Of a stretch of 31,585 bases of DNA, positions 1 through 8,581 are shown piece after piece (within the stretch, counting starts at the first letter, position 1; every line of letters starts with the position of its first letter). Position numbers and translations under genes: made by a program. The notes beneath the pieces are model-generated. The model searched no databases, had not been told where the DNA came from, and saw only the letters and a program-made list of their open reading frames with translations. The stretch comes from an uncultured Bacteroidales bacterium (GTDB lineage: Bacteria > Bacteroidota > Bacteroidia > Bacteroidales > Paludibacteraceae), in contig CALGHE010000144.1 in NCBI GenBank assembly GCA_937915765.1, positions 1 through 31,585 of the forward strand, read 5' to 3'.

Positions 1-52
1 CGCGACCCCATGCGTGACAGGCATGTATTCTAACCAGCTGAACTACCACACC
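1..52 (-). tRNA. tRNA-Asp (GTC anticodon), 5' part only
   Basis: Read on the minus strand from 52, the sequence opens with acceptor-stem bases GGTGTGG, then TA, a D-arm with AGCTGGTTAGA, and an anticodon arm CATGC-CTGTCAC-GCATG with a perfect 5-bp stem. The anticodon GTC lies at 18-16, so it decodes GAC/GAU (Asp). The TpsiC arm and 3' acceptor strand lie beyond the window edge, so the gene is partial because of the window, not visibly damaged. The similarity to known Bacteroides tRNA-Asp genes is from memory. Confidence 0.93.
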
Positions 53-93
53 TCCTCTTTTTAACTTTCGGGCTTTATTTCCCGATTGCGTTG

Positions 94-124
94 CAAAGGT
101 ACGCATTATTTTCAAATCTGCAAA
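94..124 (-). promoter_or_regulatory. Promoter of tRNA-Asp
   Basis: On the minus strand a -33 box TTTG (124-121) is followed by exactly 19 bp and a -7 box TACCTTTG (101-94). This is the full Bacteroidetes primary-sigma consensus. The predicted start, near 90, gives a short leader containing a small TCGGG/CCCGA hairpin before the mature tRNA end at 52. Confidence 0.8.
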
Positions 125-190
125 TATTTTGGCAGATATTTTTCAAGTAAAATTACGATTTTATTTGATGTTTTTTTTAACATCTTGATT

Positions 191-210
191 ATCACTTTAA
201 TAAAAGTGAT
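191..210 (-). terminator. Hairpin directly after the malQ stop
   Basis: A perfect 8-bp stem (ATCACTTT / AAAGTGAT, loop AATA) abuts the malQ stop codon at 211-213. A second small dyad (GATGTT / AACATC) follows at 167-184. Neither is followed by a U-run in the transcript direction, so this may be a 3'-end-stabilising hairpin rather than a classical intrinsic terminator. Confidence 0.35.
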
Positions 211-2877
211 TTATCTGCCGAAAAATTTTATCATATTTTTCAAATTTTCTGCAAAAATGTTGTTGCTTATCAGTTTTTCAAGCGTGATATGCATTCTGTA
301 CCTCCAATAATTATCAGGATTTCCAGGGTCGTTTATGCGTTCGCAGGCTGTTTCTTCCCATCTCAAGTCTCCGTCTATCGCCATCCAGTCCTGCAAAGGC
401 AATATAACCCACAGGGCTTTAGAGGCAAGATGACGCTCTGCAATCTGACGGCAAACCCATGGCTCGCAGAAGAAGGGCGATGCTCCGTATTCGTTGAGCA
501 CGTTATTGAAGAATCTTTGTGTCTGTTCAACGTTTTCTTCCCACCATGCGCGCGTGGTGCTCATGTCATGGGTTGATGTTGTGCATACAGACATTCTTGG
601 CACATCAGCAAGGTTGCCAAATTCGGCGAACTGCACTTTAGGCATTCTTTGGATTTCAAGGCTTAATATTTCAAGCTCTTCCATGACAGGGTGCACGCAC
701 TTCGGCACCATGCCTAAGTCTTCGCCGCACACGAGCATGTTTGTGGCGGAAACCAGAGGCGGAAGCTTTTTCATTGCCTCTTCGCGCCAGAACTCTTCGT
801 TGCGCTGATAGAAGAAGTTGTCGTAAATCTGGTTCATCTTGCATTTATCTTCATCGCTCAGGCTCTTGAACGCGTAACTTTGCTGAACCGAAATGCGAGG
901 GTGATATTTGCCTTCCTCTTTATAGTCTTCGACAAAAAGAACCTGACAAGCGGCGGTGCTTAGCCCTTTCCTTATTAAGGAACTTTTTTCATCGTCGCCC
1001 TTTATTGATTCTTCTATTTTTCGTTGAGTGTCAACAGCGGCTTTCAGCGTGTACAGAGAGCCTTTTTTGTTGAAATACTTTTTCTGAACTTCTTCCTTAA
1101 ATTCGCCGAAGATGGCTGAAAGTGTCTCGTCGCTCAGATGAGGAACTGTCATTTTCTTTGCGTCGAACTTCAGACCGAAGCTTTCTATTTCTTTGACGGA
1201 CATAGGCAGTGCAGGAGCAAATTGGCCGAGCAGTCCCCAAGTGCAAGAGGCAGGTATTCTGAATATCCTGAAGAATCCCAAAATATGGTCAATTCTGTAT
1301 GCGTCAAAATATTCCGCCATTTTTTTCAGACGTTTTGTCCACCATGAGTAATTGTCCTGAGCCATCTTTCCCCAATTGTAAATAGGGAAGCCCCAGTTTT
1401 GGCCGTAAGCGGAGAAGTAGTCAGGCGGTGCGCCCGCCTGTCCGTTGCAGTCGAATAGGGCAGGGTTGGACCAAACATCTGCGCTGCATCTGTTCACTCC
1501 GATAGGTATGTCGCCCTTCAGAGCTACGCCTCGTTCGTGAGCGTATTCGCAGACTGATTTCAGCTGTTTGTCAAGATGGTACTGCACAAATTGATAAATG
1601 GCGACTTTCTGATATTCCGGATGTTTAGGGTTGCAATATTCAGCCACTCTTTTTTCGCTATATTTAGCATCGTCGCCCCAGTCGTCAAAATTGGCTGTGC
1701 CAAATTTGTCTCTTAAATAAGAGAAAACTGCGTACGCGTCAAGCCACTCTTTATTGTTGTTGTGGAAAGTCTTGAAGTCAAGGCTGTTCAGTGTTTTCCC
1801 TTTATCCTTGGCAAATATGCTTCGTATTATTTCCCACTTGTGTTTGTTCACAGCTTCGTAATCGACAAATTTCTGCGCGTTTAGTTCCTTTCTTAACGTG
1901 CAGAACGTCTTTTTGTCCGGAATTTCTCCTATCTGCTCCAAGTCTAAATACATTGGATGCAGAGCAAACACAGAGATGCCGCTGTACGGATAAGAGTCTT
2001 TCCAAGACTTGAAGTTCGTAGTGTCGTTTATGGGGAGGGTCTGGATGATCTTCTGTCCGCTCATCACGGCCCAGTCCACAAGCAGTTTTATGTCTTCAAA
2101 TTCACCCACTCCAAATCCTCTTTCAGAGCGTAGCGAGAATACCGGGACAGAGACGCCCGCGCCCTTGAAGTCGGGGATTGAGAAGTCCGGAGTTCCGTCG
2201 TTCACTATGATAAAGTCTGCGGACTTGCTGTTTTGTGGTGCGACCACGCATCTGTTGTTCCCTTTTTCCCAGAAAGATATTTCGTTGCTCTTCTCGTCAA
2301 TAAGCACATATTTGTATTCTAAGGGGAAGAACATTTTGTTTGCGTCAAACACGGTGCTGAACTCTCCAAATTTCCAGCACTGCATATTTACCATATTTTC
2401 GTCAGTCCATCTGCCAAGCAGTCCGTCGTTACCGCTGATTACAAGTTTCTGTTCAGCCGGTATGTTAGGGGCGAACACGTTGAAGATGATAGGCACCTTT
2501 ATCTTGTCCAGGCATATTTCTGACTGCGGGTGGTTCATTATGCTTTCAGAGAAAGGCTTGGACATCATTGAGCGAGATGGCAACGGAGCCGGGTCAAATC
2601 TGTCGTGCACATGAATGTTTTTGTATTTCAGGCCTGGCAGATAGAAGGCGCGCTTCAGGTCTGGCTCTTTGCTTATTATAGAGTCTCCGCTCTTTATTAT
2701 GTAGGAGTAACGGAATTCACGTTCTGATGTGTTCACAGAGAATGTCCATCCGCCGTTTTCATATTTCAGAGGAGTGGCATTTTCGCATGAGTTCCCGAGA
2801 GGCGGAATATTGCCCATGACGAAGAGGTCCTCGCCGGGCACGGTGTCGCATTTAAGAGTAAAAGTGATTAACGCCAT
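211..2877 (-). CDS. malQ: 4-alpha-glucanotransferase with two N-terminal CBM20 modules
   Basis: This is an amylomaltase of glycoside hydrolase family 77. It transfers alpha-1,4-glucan segments between maltodextrins in the cytoplasm, in glycogen and maltodextrin metabolism. There is no signal peptide. Residues about 1-110 and 125-235 look like two starch-binding CBM20 beta-sandwiches (VMGNIPPLGN in the first, VISGNDGLLGRW in the second). The GH77 barrel starts near 240 (SLRSERGFGVGEFEDI) and runs to the end. Catalytic residues are visible: nucleophile Asp530 in YRIDH, acid/base Glu719 in CGEDLG, and Asp771 in STHD. The substrate-loop motif SYPYSGISVFALHP is present. The 888-residue length and the CBM20-CBM20-GH77 order match the Bacteroidetes/plant DPE2-like form rather than the shorter E. 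coli MalQ. It stands alone with its own promoter, transcribed towards tRNA-Asp. Confidence 0.95.
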   Translation of the reverse strand: MALITFTLKCDTVPGEDLFVMGNIPPLGNSCENATPLKYENGGWTFSVNTSEREFRYSYIIKSGDSIISKEPDLKRAFYLPGLKYKNIHVHDRFDPAPLPSRSMMSKPFSESIMNHPQSEICLDKIKVPIIFNVFAPNIPAEQKLVISGNDGLLGRWTDENMVNMQCWKFGEFSTVFDANKMFFPLEYKYVLIDEKSNEISFWEKGNNRCVVAPQNSKSADFIIVNDGTPDFSIPDFKGAGVSVPVFSLRSERGFGVGEFEDIKLLVDWAVMSGQKIIQTLPINDTTNFKSWKDSYPYSGISVFALHPMYLDLEQIGEIPDKKTFCTLRKELNAQKFVDYEAVNKHKWEIIRSIFAKDKGKTLNSLDFKTFHNNNKEWLDAYAVFSYLRDKFGTANFDDWGDDAKYSEKRVAEYCNPKHPEYQKVAIYQFVQYHLDKQLKSVCEYAHERGVALKGDIPIGVNRCSADVWSNPALFDCNGQAGAPPDYFSAYGQNWGFPIYNWGKMAQDNYSWWTKRLKKMAEYFDAYRIDHILGFFRIFRIPASCTWGLLGQFAPALPMSVKEIESFGLKFDAKKMTVPHLSDETLSAIFGEFKEEVQKKYFNKKGSLYTLKAAVDTQRKIEESIKGDDEKSSLIRKGLSTAACQVLFVEDYKEEGKYHPRISVQQSYAFKSLSDEDKCKMNQIYDNFFYQRNEEFWREEAMKKLPPLVSATNMLVCGEDLGMVPKCVHPVMEELEILSLEIQRMPKVQFAEFGNLADVPRMSVCTTSTHDMSTTRAWWEENVEQTQRFFNNVLNEYGASPFFCEPWVCRQIAERHLASKALWVILPLQDWMAIDGDLRWEETACERINDPGNPDNYWRYRMHITLEKLISNNIFAENLKNMIKFFGR

Positions 2878-2912
2878 AACATTAGATTTTAAGTGTGATA
2901 ACTGACATACCC

Positions 2913-2920
2913 CAAATTTA
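2913..2920 (-). promoter_or_regulatory. -7 box of the malQ promoter
   Basis: The minus strand reads TAAATTTG, a full match to TAnnTTTG, 35 bp before the malQ ATG. At the right distance upstream there is only a TTTC (19-bp spacer), so the -33 element is weak. The predicted leader is about 28 nt. Confidence 0.5.
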
Positions 2921-3023
2921 ATAAATTAGTTTGTCAAAAGAAAATATTTTGACGAATTTGTGCCTGTCTCTTTCTGATAGATGTTGGAGAGCATGTTTTG
3001 AGAGCTTGATAGGGACACAGTGC

Positions 3024-3054
3024 AAAAAAAAGGCGCCTCGTAATTGAAGCGCCT
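3024..3054 (-). terminator. Intrinsic terminator of the porG-uppS-bamA-skp block
   Basis: On the minus strand AGGCGC pairs with GCGCCT (3054-3049 with 3036-3031) around a 12-nt loop, followed directly by a run of eight T (3031-3024). It lies just downstream of the last skp stop codon and before the malQ promoter, so it separates the two transcription units. Confidence 0.8.
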
Positions 3055-3077
3055 CAAGTGGTTATGGAATAAAAAGA

Positions 3078-3584
3078 TTATTTAACACCCATTTTTTTCT
3101 TTACAAGAGCAGTGATGTCGATAGCCGAGTCTGACTTGTAAAGCATAGTGTTTGTGTCGAACACATAAAGGAATCCGTTTTCAACGCACACGTCGTTGAT
3201 AGCTTTCTTTATCTTCTCTCTGACAGGAGCCTGAAGCTCTTCCTGTTTCTGCTGAAGCTGAAGCTGCGCAGTCTGATAGTAGTTCTGCATCTTCACCTGA
3301 AGCGTCTGAAGTTCCTCCATACGGTTCTTCTTGATAGTTTCGTCCCATGTAGCCTCACCCTGTTTGAATTCCGTAAGTTTACGAGTGTACTCTTCTTCCA
3401 TTCTCTTCACTTCTCCTTCTAACTGCGCTCCGAGAGCCTTGAGAGATGTTTCAATTTCCGCTGTTTCCGGAAGCGACATAAACAAAGCCTGGACATCCAT
3501 GTGCCCCAATTTAATCTGTGTGTTCTGCGCAGAAGCCACAAACGGCATCGCGCACAAAACTGCAATAGCAATTTTCTTAAACAT
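3078..3584 (-). CDS. Periplasmic chaperone, OmpH/Skp family (second copy)
   Basis: A 168-residue protein with a clear signal peptide (MFKKIAIAVLCAMPFVASAQ, cleavage likely after AQ) followed by KLGHMDVQALFMSLPE, a typical OmpH/Skp first strand. A long charged helical stretch (about residues 45-125, rich in Glu, Lys and Gln) would form the coiled-coil tentacles that hold unfolded outer-membrane proteins in the periplasm. It is the last gene of the cluster, 38 bp after a paralogue of similar size, and is followed by a terminator. Paired skp genes after bamA are the usual Bacteroidales arrangement. The two copies differ clearly in sequence, so this is not a recent duplication. Confidence 0.9.
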   Translation of the reverse strand: MFKKIAIAVLCAMPFVASAQNTQIKLGHMDVQALFMSLPETAEIETSLKALGAQLEGEVKRMEEEYTRKLTEFKQGEATWDETIKKNRMEELQTLQVKMQNYYQTAQLQLQQKQEELQAPVREKIKKAINDVCVENGFLYVFDTNTMLYKSDSAIDITALVKKKMGVK

Positions 3585-3622
3585 AATTATAAATTTTTAT
3601 TTTAGTTATATTCGTTTTATGA

Positions 3623-4138
3623 TTATTTGCTGTAACCCAATTTAGTCAAAACCTCGTCGCTGATATCTATTTTAGATGAGTAATAGATAATGTTCACAGC
3701 AGACGCCTTGTCGAGGATAAGCTGATAGCCTTTTGATTCTGACACGTCTTTGATAGCGACGTAAATTTCGTCCTGAATAGGCTTCATCAGACTTTCTCTT
3801 TTTTTGATAAGTTCGCCTTGCGGACCGAAATATTTGCGCTTAAGCTCGTTCGCCTCTTTCTCTTTAGCGACTATTTCGTTCTCCTTCTTCACCTTCATTT
3901 CGTCTGACAAAAAGACAAGTTCGGTCTGATAGTTTTTATAAAGGACTTTAGCTTCCTCGTTTTTCGCTTCGACCTCTTTCTGCCATTTCTGAGAAATCTG
4001 TTTCAGCTGCTCGTTGGCAGACTCGTAGTTAGGAATATTCTTCAAGATATAATCCATATCGACAACTGCAAACTTCTGTGCAGAAGCCGCGCCGACGCTC
4101 AGTATCATTGTCAACGCAATAAATAAAATCTTCTTCAT
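3623..4138 (-). CDS. Periplasmic chaperone, OmpH/Skp family (first copy)
   Basis: A 171-residue protein with signal peptide MKKILFIALTMILSVGAASA and then QKFAVVDMDYILKNIPNY, the family's N-terminal beta strand and first turn. Residues about 40-115 are a Lys/Glu-rich helix with heptad character, ending in the conserved KKRESLMKPIQDEI region. The family binds unfolded outer-membrane proteins after Sec export and delivers them to BamA, which is encoded 158 bp upstream in the same direction. No terminator is visible between bamA and this gene, but a possible weak promoter lies in the gap. Confidence 0.9.
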   Translation of the reverse strand: MKKILFIALTMILSVGAASAQKFAVVDMDYILKNIPNYESANEQLKQISQKWQKEVEAKNEEAKVLYKNYQTELVFLSDEMKVKKENEIVAKEKEANELKRKYFGPQGELIKKRESLMKPIQDEIYVAIKDVSESKGYQLILDKASAVNIIYYSSKIDISDEVLTKLGYSK

Positions 4139-4200
4139 AACTGTATCTTAATTAAAAAATAATTACAAAAACTTGAGGTTGCCCTCTAATTTGAATACAA

Positions 4201-4208
4201 CAAAAATA
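4201..4208 (-). promoter_or_regulatory. Possible -7 box before the skp pair
   Basis: The minus strand reads TATTTTTG, matching TAnnTTTG, 62 bp before the first skp ATG and inside the 158-bp bamA-skp gap. No TTTG is found 19-21 bp upstream, so this is a weak internal promoter candidate only. Confidence 0.3.
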
Positions 4209-4296
4209 AGACCAAACTTCCTTTTTTCTGTAAAAAAGATGCTAAAAAATTTTCAAAAAAGTGCAAAAAGTGCATATTATGGTCATATTCAGCATA

Positions 4297-7023
4297 TTAG
4301 AACTCCTGTCCGATAATCAGGTGCAGGTTTCCGCCGCCTTTCCTGTTGTCCACATCACGGTCAAATCCGTAACCGTAGTCAACTCCGATGAGTCCGATCA
4401 TCGGCAAGAAGATACGGATACCGCCTCCGACAGAGCGTTTCAGGTCGAACGGATTGAACTCGTTAAATTCGTTCCATGAGTTACCTGCGTCTGCAAAAGC
4501 GAGCAGATATATGGTGGAAGTTGGCTGCAGCATAACCGGATACCTCAGCTCCAAAGAGAGCTTTGTGTACATGTTACCTGCCTGCCTGCCGGAGATTGGG
4601 TCGCGAGGCGTCAGCGAGCCGTTTTCGTATCCGCGCAAAGAGACGGTTGTTGACGCGTACGTGCTGCTGTATCCGGACATTCCGTCACCGCCGACATAAT
4701 ATCTTTCGAACGGAGAGCGTCTGTTCTCGTTGTAGTATCCGAGGAATCCGTATTCCGCACGAGTCATGAGCACGAGCTTCTGATTTGAAGAGAGCGGGGT
4801 GAACATCTTCGCCTTGAACTCAGTCTTGTAATATTCAACCCACCTGAACAAGTCTTGCTGCATTGTCTTGTACTCGTCGTTAGAGATTGTTCCGTTCTTG
4901 TACTTAGCCACCAGCTCGTCGGTCTCGCTATTGTCAGAGAACTTGGAATAAGGCGGAGTAGCTTGCAGCATCAGCGAGAAAGCGGAGCCCCTGCGTGTGT
5001 AGTAAGGGTTGTCGAGCGAGTTTCTGCTGAACGTCACAGCCGCGCTGAGGTTGTTTGCGTCTCCGGTCTGAAGCTCGAAATAAGACCAGTTGTTAAGCGA
5101 GTAGTGACGGTATGCCAATTCTGCGTATATAGAGAAGTAGTCGTCTGGCCAAGAGAGTCTTGTACCTACCCCGACAGCCGCTCCGACAGTCACGATGTAC
5201 TCGTCCGGATCCGCTTCGTATGCGTAATACGAACTGTTGTAATAGTTGTTGTAGTACGAATTGTCATAATAGCTGCTGTTCACGCCGGTCTGCTTAGACC
5301 AATAGACAGATGTGGAGAAAGAGGTCGGACGCTTTCCTCCGAGCCAAGGCTCCATGAACGACAGGCTTGCCGCTGTGTAATAGCTTGCGTTTGTCTGGAA
5401 TGACAAGGAAAGCTGTTGTCCGTCGCCCTGAGGCAGCGGGCGGTAAGATTCGCCGTTGAAGATATTCTGTATGGAGAAGTTGGTGAACTTCAGTCCGAGC
5501 GACCCGATGACACCAGTTTGCCCCCATCCGAAAGACAGCTCAACCTGGTCGTTCCTCTTTTGCTCAAGATTGTACACAATATCCACAGTTCCATCTTCCG
5601 GATTCGGTTTTGGCTGTATATCCATCTTTTCCGGATCGAAGTGACCCGTCTGGGCAAGCTCTCTGGCCGAGCGCTGCAAGTCAGACCTGCTGAAAAGCTG
5701 TCCGGGTTTAGTTCTTAGCTCACGACGGATAACGTGTTCATACACAGCTGTGTTTCCGTTGATTATCACTTCGTTAATAACAGCTTGTCGCCCTTCGTAT
5801 ATGCGCATCTCCATATCAATGGAGTCTCCCTCTATATTAACTTCGACAGGGTCAACGTTAAAGAAGAGGTAGCCGTTGTCGAGATACAAACTTGACACAG
5901 CGTCTTCGTCCATCAGAAGTTTTTCCTGCAAAAGTTTCTGATTATAGACATCTCCTTTTTTGATGCCAAGGGCGGCGCTTAGGACTGGCGACGGATATAC
6001 CGTATTGCCGACCCATGTGATGTTTCTGAAGTAATATTTCTTGCCTTCCTGCACCTTGAGGTATATGTCCACCTTATTGTCTTTATAAGGCACAACGCTG
6101 TCTGAGACAAGTTCCGCGTCGCGGTATCCGAACTCGTTGTACTTATCTATGAGCAGGTCTTTGTCGCTGTTATATTTTTCTCTGATGAATTTTTTAGACT
6201 TGAAGAGATTCACAAGTTTTTTCTCTTTGGTCTCCTTCATCGCACGTTTAAGTTTTGACTCTTTAACCTCTTCATTTCCGGAGATATAGATGCGATGAAC
6301 CTTTATCTTCTCTTTTTTATCCACGTTGATGTCCACAATCACGTAGCCTGGCGATGCAGGGTCGTCTTTTGTGGAGATGGAGACTTCCGCCTTTTCAAAG
6401 CCTTTCTCTTCCAGTTTCTTTTTAAGCAGGCGTTTGGCTCTGTTCAGAATATTAGGCGAGATTTGGCTGCCTTTCACTATTCCTATTCCGCTCAGCACAT
6501 CCTCCTGCTCCTTTTTCTTCATGCCATATATATTAATTTCAGAGGCGCGCGGACGCTGTTTCATGGCGATTTCCAGCCAAACTTTGTCGCCTTCCATCTT
6601 TTTTGCAAAAATCTTCACGTCGCCGAAAAGCCCTTGTTTCCAGAAGCGTTTGATGGCGGCTGATATTTCGCTACCAGGCACTTTTATGCGTTGTCCTTTG
6701 TGCAGGCCGGAGTAGTTGCGTATCACGTCCTTGTCATACGAGTCTGCCCCGGTAATTTCAATGTCTTGTATTGTGTATTCTCGAGGAGTCTGCGTGTACT
6801 GAATAACTGCAGGCTCTTCCTTTTCGGGAGCTGCGTTCAAGTTCGTTTTGGCAGAGTCGGAGCCGACAGAGTCAGCCGCCGGGGCGTCCTGTTTGACCAC
6901 GGTCAAAGCAGAGTTCGTTGCGGCAGAGTCCTTTGGAGCAGAAACATTGAGCGAATCGGCCGACTGAGCCGACGCAAAGCTTAAAAAAACGTTAAAAATC
7001 AGAAAGCTTAAAAAACGCTTCAT
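4297..7023 (-). CDS. bamA: Outer-membrane protein assembly factor BamA (Omp85)
   Basis: A 908-residue Omp85 protein that inserts beta-barrels into the outer membrane. The signal peptide is MKRFLSFLIFNVFLSFASAQ. A Ser/Ala/Asp-rich linker (about 20-75) precedes five POTRA repeats (about 85-480), recognisable by blocks such as EITGADSYDKDVIRNYSGL and VIINGNTAVYEHVIRRELRT. The barrel fills about 490-908 and carries the loop-6 motif LRGYENGSL and a terminal aromatic (IIGQEF). An unusual Tyr/Asn/Ser-rich segment sits at about 580-607, in a place expected to be an extracellular loop. The gene lies 20 bp after uppS and is followed by two skp genes, so chaperones and insertase are probably made together. 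The long N-terminal linker is common in Bacteroidetes BamA. Confidence 0.95.
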   Translation of the reverse strand: MKRFLSFLIFNVFLSFASAQSADSLNVSAPKDSAATNSALTVVKQDAPAADSVGSDSAKTNLNAAPEKEEPAVIQYTQTPREYTIQDIEITGADSYDKDVIRNYSGLHKGQRIKVPGSEISAAIKRFWKQGLFGDVKIFAKKMEGDKVWLEIAMKQRPRASEINIYGMKKKEQEDVLSGIGIVKGSQISPNILNRAKRLLKKKLEEKGFEKAEVSISTKDDPASPGYVIVDINVDKKEKIKVHRIYISGNEEVKESKLKRAMKETKEKKLVNLFKSKKFIREKYNSDKDLLIDKYNEFGYRDAELVSDSVVPYKDNKVDIYLKVQEGKKYYFRNITWVGNTVYPSPVLSAALGIKKGDVYNQKLLQEKLLMDEDAVSSLYLDNGYLFFNVDPVEVNIEGDSIDMEMRIYEGRQAVINEVIINGNTAVYEHVIRRELRTKPGQLFSRSDLQRSARELAQTGHFDPEKMDIQPKPNPEDGTVDIVYNLEQKRNDQVELSFGWGQTGVIGSLGLKFTNFSIQNIFNGESYRPLPQGDGQQLSLSFQTNASYYTAASLSFMEPWLGGKRPTSFSTSVYWSKQTGVNSSYYDNSYYNNYYNSSYYAYEADPDEYIVTVGAAVGVGTRLSWPDDYFSIYAELAYRHYSLNNWSYFELQTGDANNLSAAVTFSRNSLDNPYYTRRGSAFSLMLQATPPYSKFSDNSETDELVAKYKNGTISNDEYKTMQQDLFRWVEYYKTEFKAKMFTPLSSNQKLVLMTRAEYGFLGYYNENRRSPFERYYVGGDGMSGYSSTYASTTVSLRGYENGSLTPRDPISGRQAGNMYTKLSLELRYPVMLQPTSTIYLLAFADAGNSWNEFNEFNPFDLKRSVGGGIRIFLPMIGLIGVDYGYGFDRDVDNRKGGGNLHLIIGQEF

Positions 7024-7043
7024 ATTAAATTAAAACAAAATAA

Positions 7044-7784
7044 TTATTTAGAAATCTGTTCGCTTGTTTTCCCGAAACGGCGTTCGCGACTTTGATAGTC
7101 GAGAATAGCTTCGTAGAACTGCTGTTCTTTAAATTCGGGCCAACAGACATCAGTAAAATAGAGTTCGGAATAAGACAGCTGCCACATAAGGAAGTTGCTG
7201 ATGCGCAGTTCTCCGCTTGTGCGAATAAGCAGGTCAGGGTCCGGCATTCCGCTTGTCGCAAGTTTTGACGCGAAATATTCCTCGTTGATGCCGTCAAGGT
7301 CAACAGAGCCGTTTTTATAGTCGGCCGCGATTTTTTTCGCAGCCTCCAGAATTTCCCATCTGCTGGAGTAGCTTATTGCAAGCACGAGTGTCATGCCGGT
7401 AGAGCCGTTGGTCTTGTTGATAGCCTCCTGCATGTTTGTGCGGGTCTTTTCCGGCAAGCGGTCGTGGTCGCCGATTACGCACAGGCGCACGTTGTTGGCG
7501 AGGAGTTTCTCCATATTGGCGTTTATAGCTTCCACGAAGAGGTCCATCAGCGCGTTCACCTCGTCTTGCGGGCGGTTCCAGTTCTCGGTAGAGAAAGCGT
7601 AGAGAGTAAGGTACTCAATGCCCAGCTCCGCAGCAGCCTCCGTGATTCTGTCCACAGAGTCCACCCCGTTCTGATGCCCGTAAATTCTGTTTTTGCCCTG
7701 TTTTTTTGCCCATCGTCCGTTGCCGTCCATAATAACAGCTATGTGGCGAGGCAAGAGCTCCTTGTTTATCTTATCTTTAATCAT
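7044..7784 (-). CDS. uppS: Isoprenyl transferase (undecaprenyl-diphosphate synthase)
   Basis: A cis-prenyltransferase that makes C55-PP, the lipid carrier for peptidoglycan and surface polysaccharides, in the cytoplasm at the membrane face. The signature HIAVIMDGNGRWAKKQG gives the Mg-binding Asp20. YAFSTENWNRP and the C-terminal DLLIRTSGELRISNFL and YSELYFTDVCWPEF blocks complete the family pattern. I chose the ATG at 7784 (246 aa). It leaves a short N-terminus before the signature, as in relatives, and sits 11 bp past the porG stop. An in-frame ATG at 7814 would add 10 residues and overlap porG. It is the middle gene of the porG-uppS-bamA run. Confidence 0.94.
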   Translation of the reverse strand: MIKDKINKELLPRHIAVIMDGNGRWAKKQGKNRIYGHQNGVDSVDRITEAAAELGIEYLTLYAFSTENWNRPQDEVNALMDLFVEAINANMEKLLANNVRLCVIGDHDRLPEKTRTNMQEAINKTNGSTGMTLVLAISYSSRWEILEAAKKIAADYKNGSVDLDGINEEYFASKLATSGMPDPDLLIRTSGELRISNFLMWQLSYSELYFTDVCWPEFKEQQFYEAILDYQSRERRFGKTSEQISK

Positions 7785-7795
7785 GTCCAAAAAAA

Positions 7796-8497
7796 TTATC
7801 TGTTCTCCATACATTTGCCTCGCTCTTTGAAGATGTCAAACGTCAAGAATGCGAAGGCGAAAGAATACCAGTCGTTGTTTTTGAAAGAAGACTGCCCGGT
7901 GCCGTACGGATTTTCCAGAATCTCGTTATACGTGTCAGTCACGTCGAAGTCGTCGCGGAAAAGTTTCCTCATAGACCATTCCACGCCTATGTTAAGGCGC
8001 TTTGTGAGCTTGTACTTATACCCTACGCCGAAAGTCAGGCTTGGAGAAAACTCGTTCCCGTTCCAGTCCTGATACATGGCAAGGCTTGGGCCGAGCAGCA
8101 CGTAGGCTGTGTGGTAATAAACCTCCTTGTCCCACGAAGACAGTCCGTATTTGAAGAAGTTGAGTTCAACCTGTGCCCCGAATTCAAAAAAGCTTCTTTC
8201 AAATTCTGCGTCCACATCGCCGGGCAGCTTGTTTTCCGGAAAGTTTCTGGTGTCTCCGGACACAGCCGCATGGGCAAAGTCAAACTTCATCATAAAGCGG
8301 TCGTTCATCTTTATTCGCAGCAGCGCGCCCACAGCCGGATGGTTTTCGACAAAAGGCTTTACAGAGTTTGCGTCTCCGTTATAATAGGAGACTCCTCCAA
8401 GCACACCAAACTCGCCTATATATTGCGCGCTGGAAATTTGGCAGGCGAGCAACGTAACCAAAAGTGCAATATAATGTTTAAACTTTAAATTTCGCAT
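7796..8497 (-). CDS. porG: PorG/DUF6089-family outer-membrane beta-barrel protein
   Basis: A 233-residue protein with signal peptide MRNLKFKHYIALLVTLLACQ (cleavage near SSAQ) and alternating-strand sequence typical of a small beta-barrel. FGVLGGVSYYNGD near the N-terminus and SFGVGYKYKLTKRLNIGVEW later are family-like. From established knowledge, PorG is an outer-membrane component of the type IX secretion system, and in Porphyromonas gingivalis it lies directly before uppS, bamA and two ompH genes, the same order as here. I chose ATG 8497 rather than an in-frame ATG at 8545, because only this start gives a proper signal peptide. Assignment to true PorG rather than another DUF6089 barrel rests mainly on this order. 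Confidence 0.75.
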   Translation of the reverse strand: MRNLKFKHYIALLVTLLACQISSAQYIGEFGVLGGVSYYNGDANSVKPFVENHPAVGALLRIKMNDRFMMKFDFAHAAVSGDTRNFPENKLPGDVDAEFERSFFEFGAQVELNFFKYGLSSWDKEVYYHTAYVLLGPSLAMYQDWNGNEFSPSLTFGVGYKYKLTKRLNIGVEWSMRKLFRDDFDVTDTYNEILENPYGTGQSSFKNNDWYSFAFAFLTFDIFKERGKCMENR

Positions 8498-8573
8498 TAT
8501 GTTAATTATAAAAAGTACTTTATTGAGAACGAGAAAAAATTTCACTTATTTTGCCATTCTCGCTAAAATCTCA

Positions 8574-8581
8574 CAAAAATA
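8574..8581 (-). promoter_or_regulatory. -7 box of the porG-uppS-bamA operon
   Basis: The minus strand reads TATTTTTG, a full -7 match, 77 bp before the chosen porG ATG. A TTTC lies 20 bp upstream as an imperfect -33 box. The predicted leader is about 70 nt, long for the genes in this window. The in-frame ATG at 8545 would fall inside this leader. Confidence 0.45.

Noticed and set aside
4855..5403. A 182-codon plus-strand frame inside bamA.
   Set aside because: It is rich in Val and Arg, without domain features, opposite a well-supported bamA.
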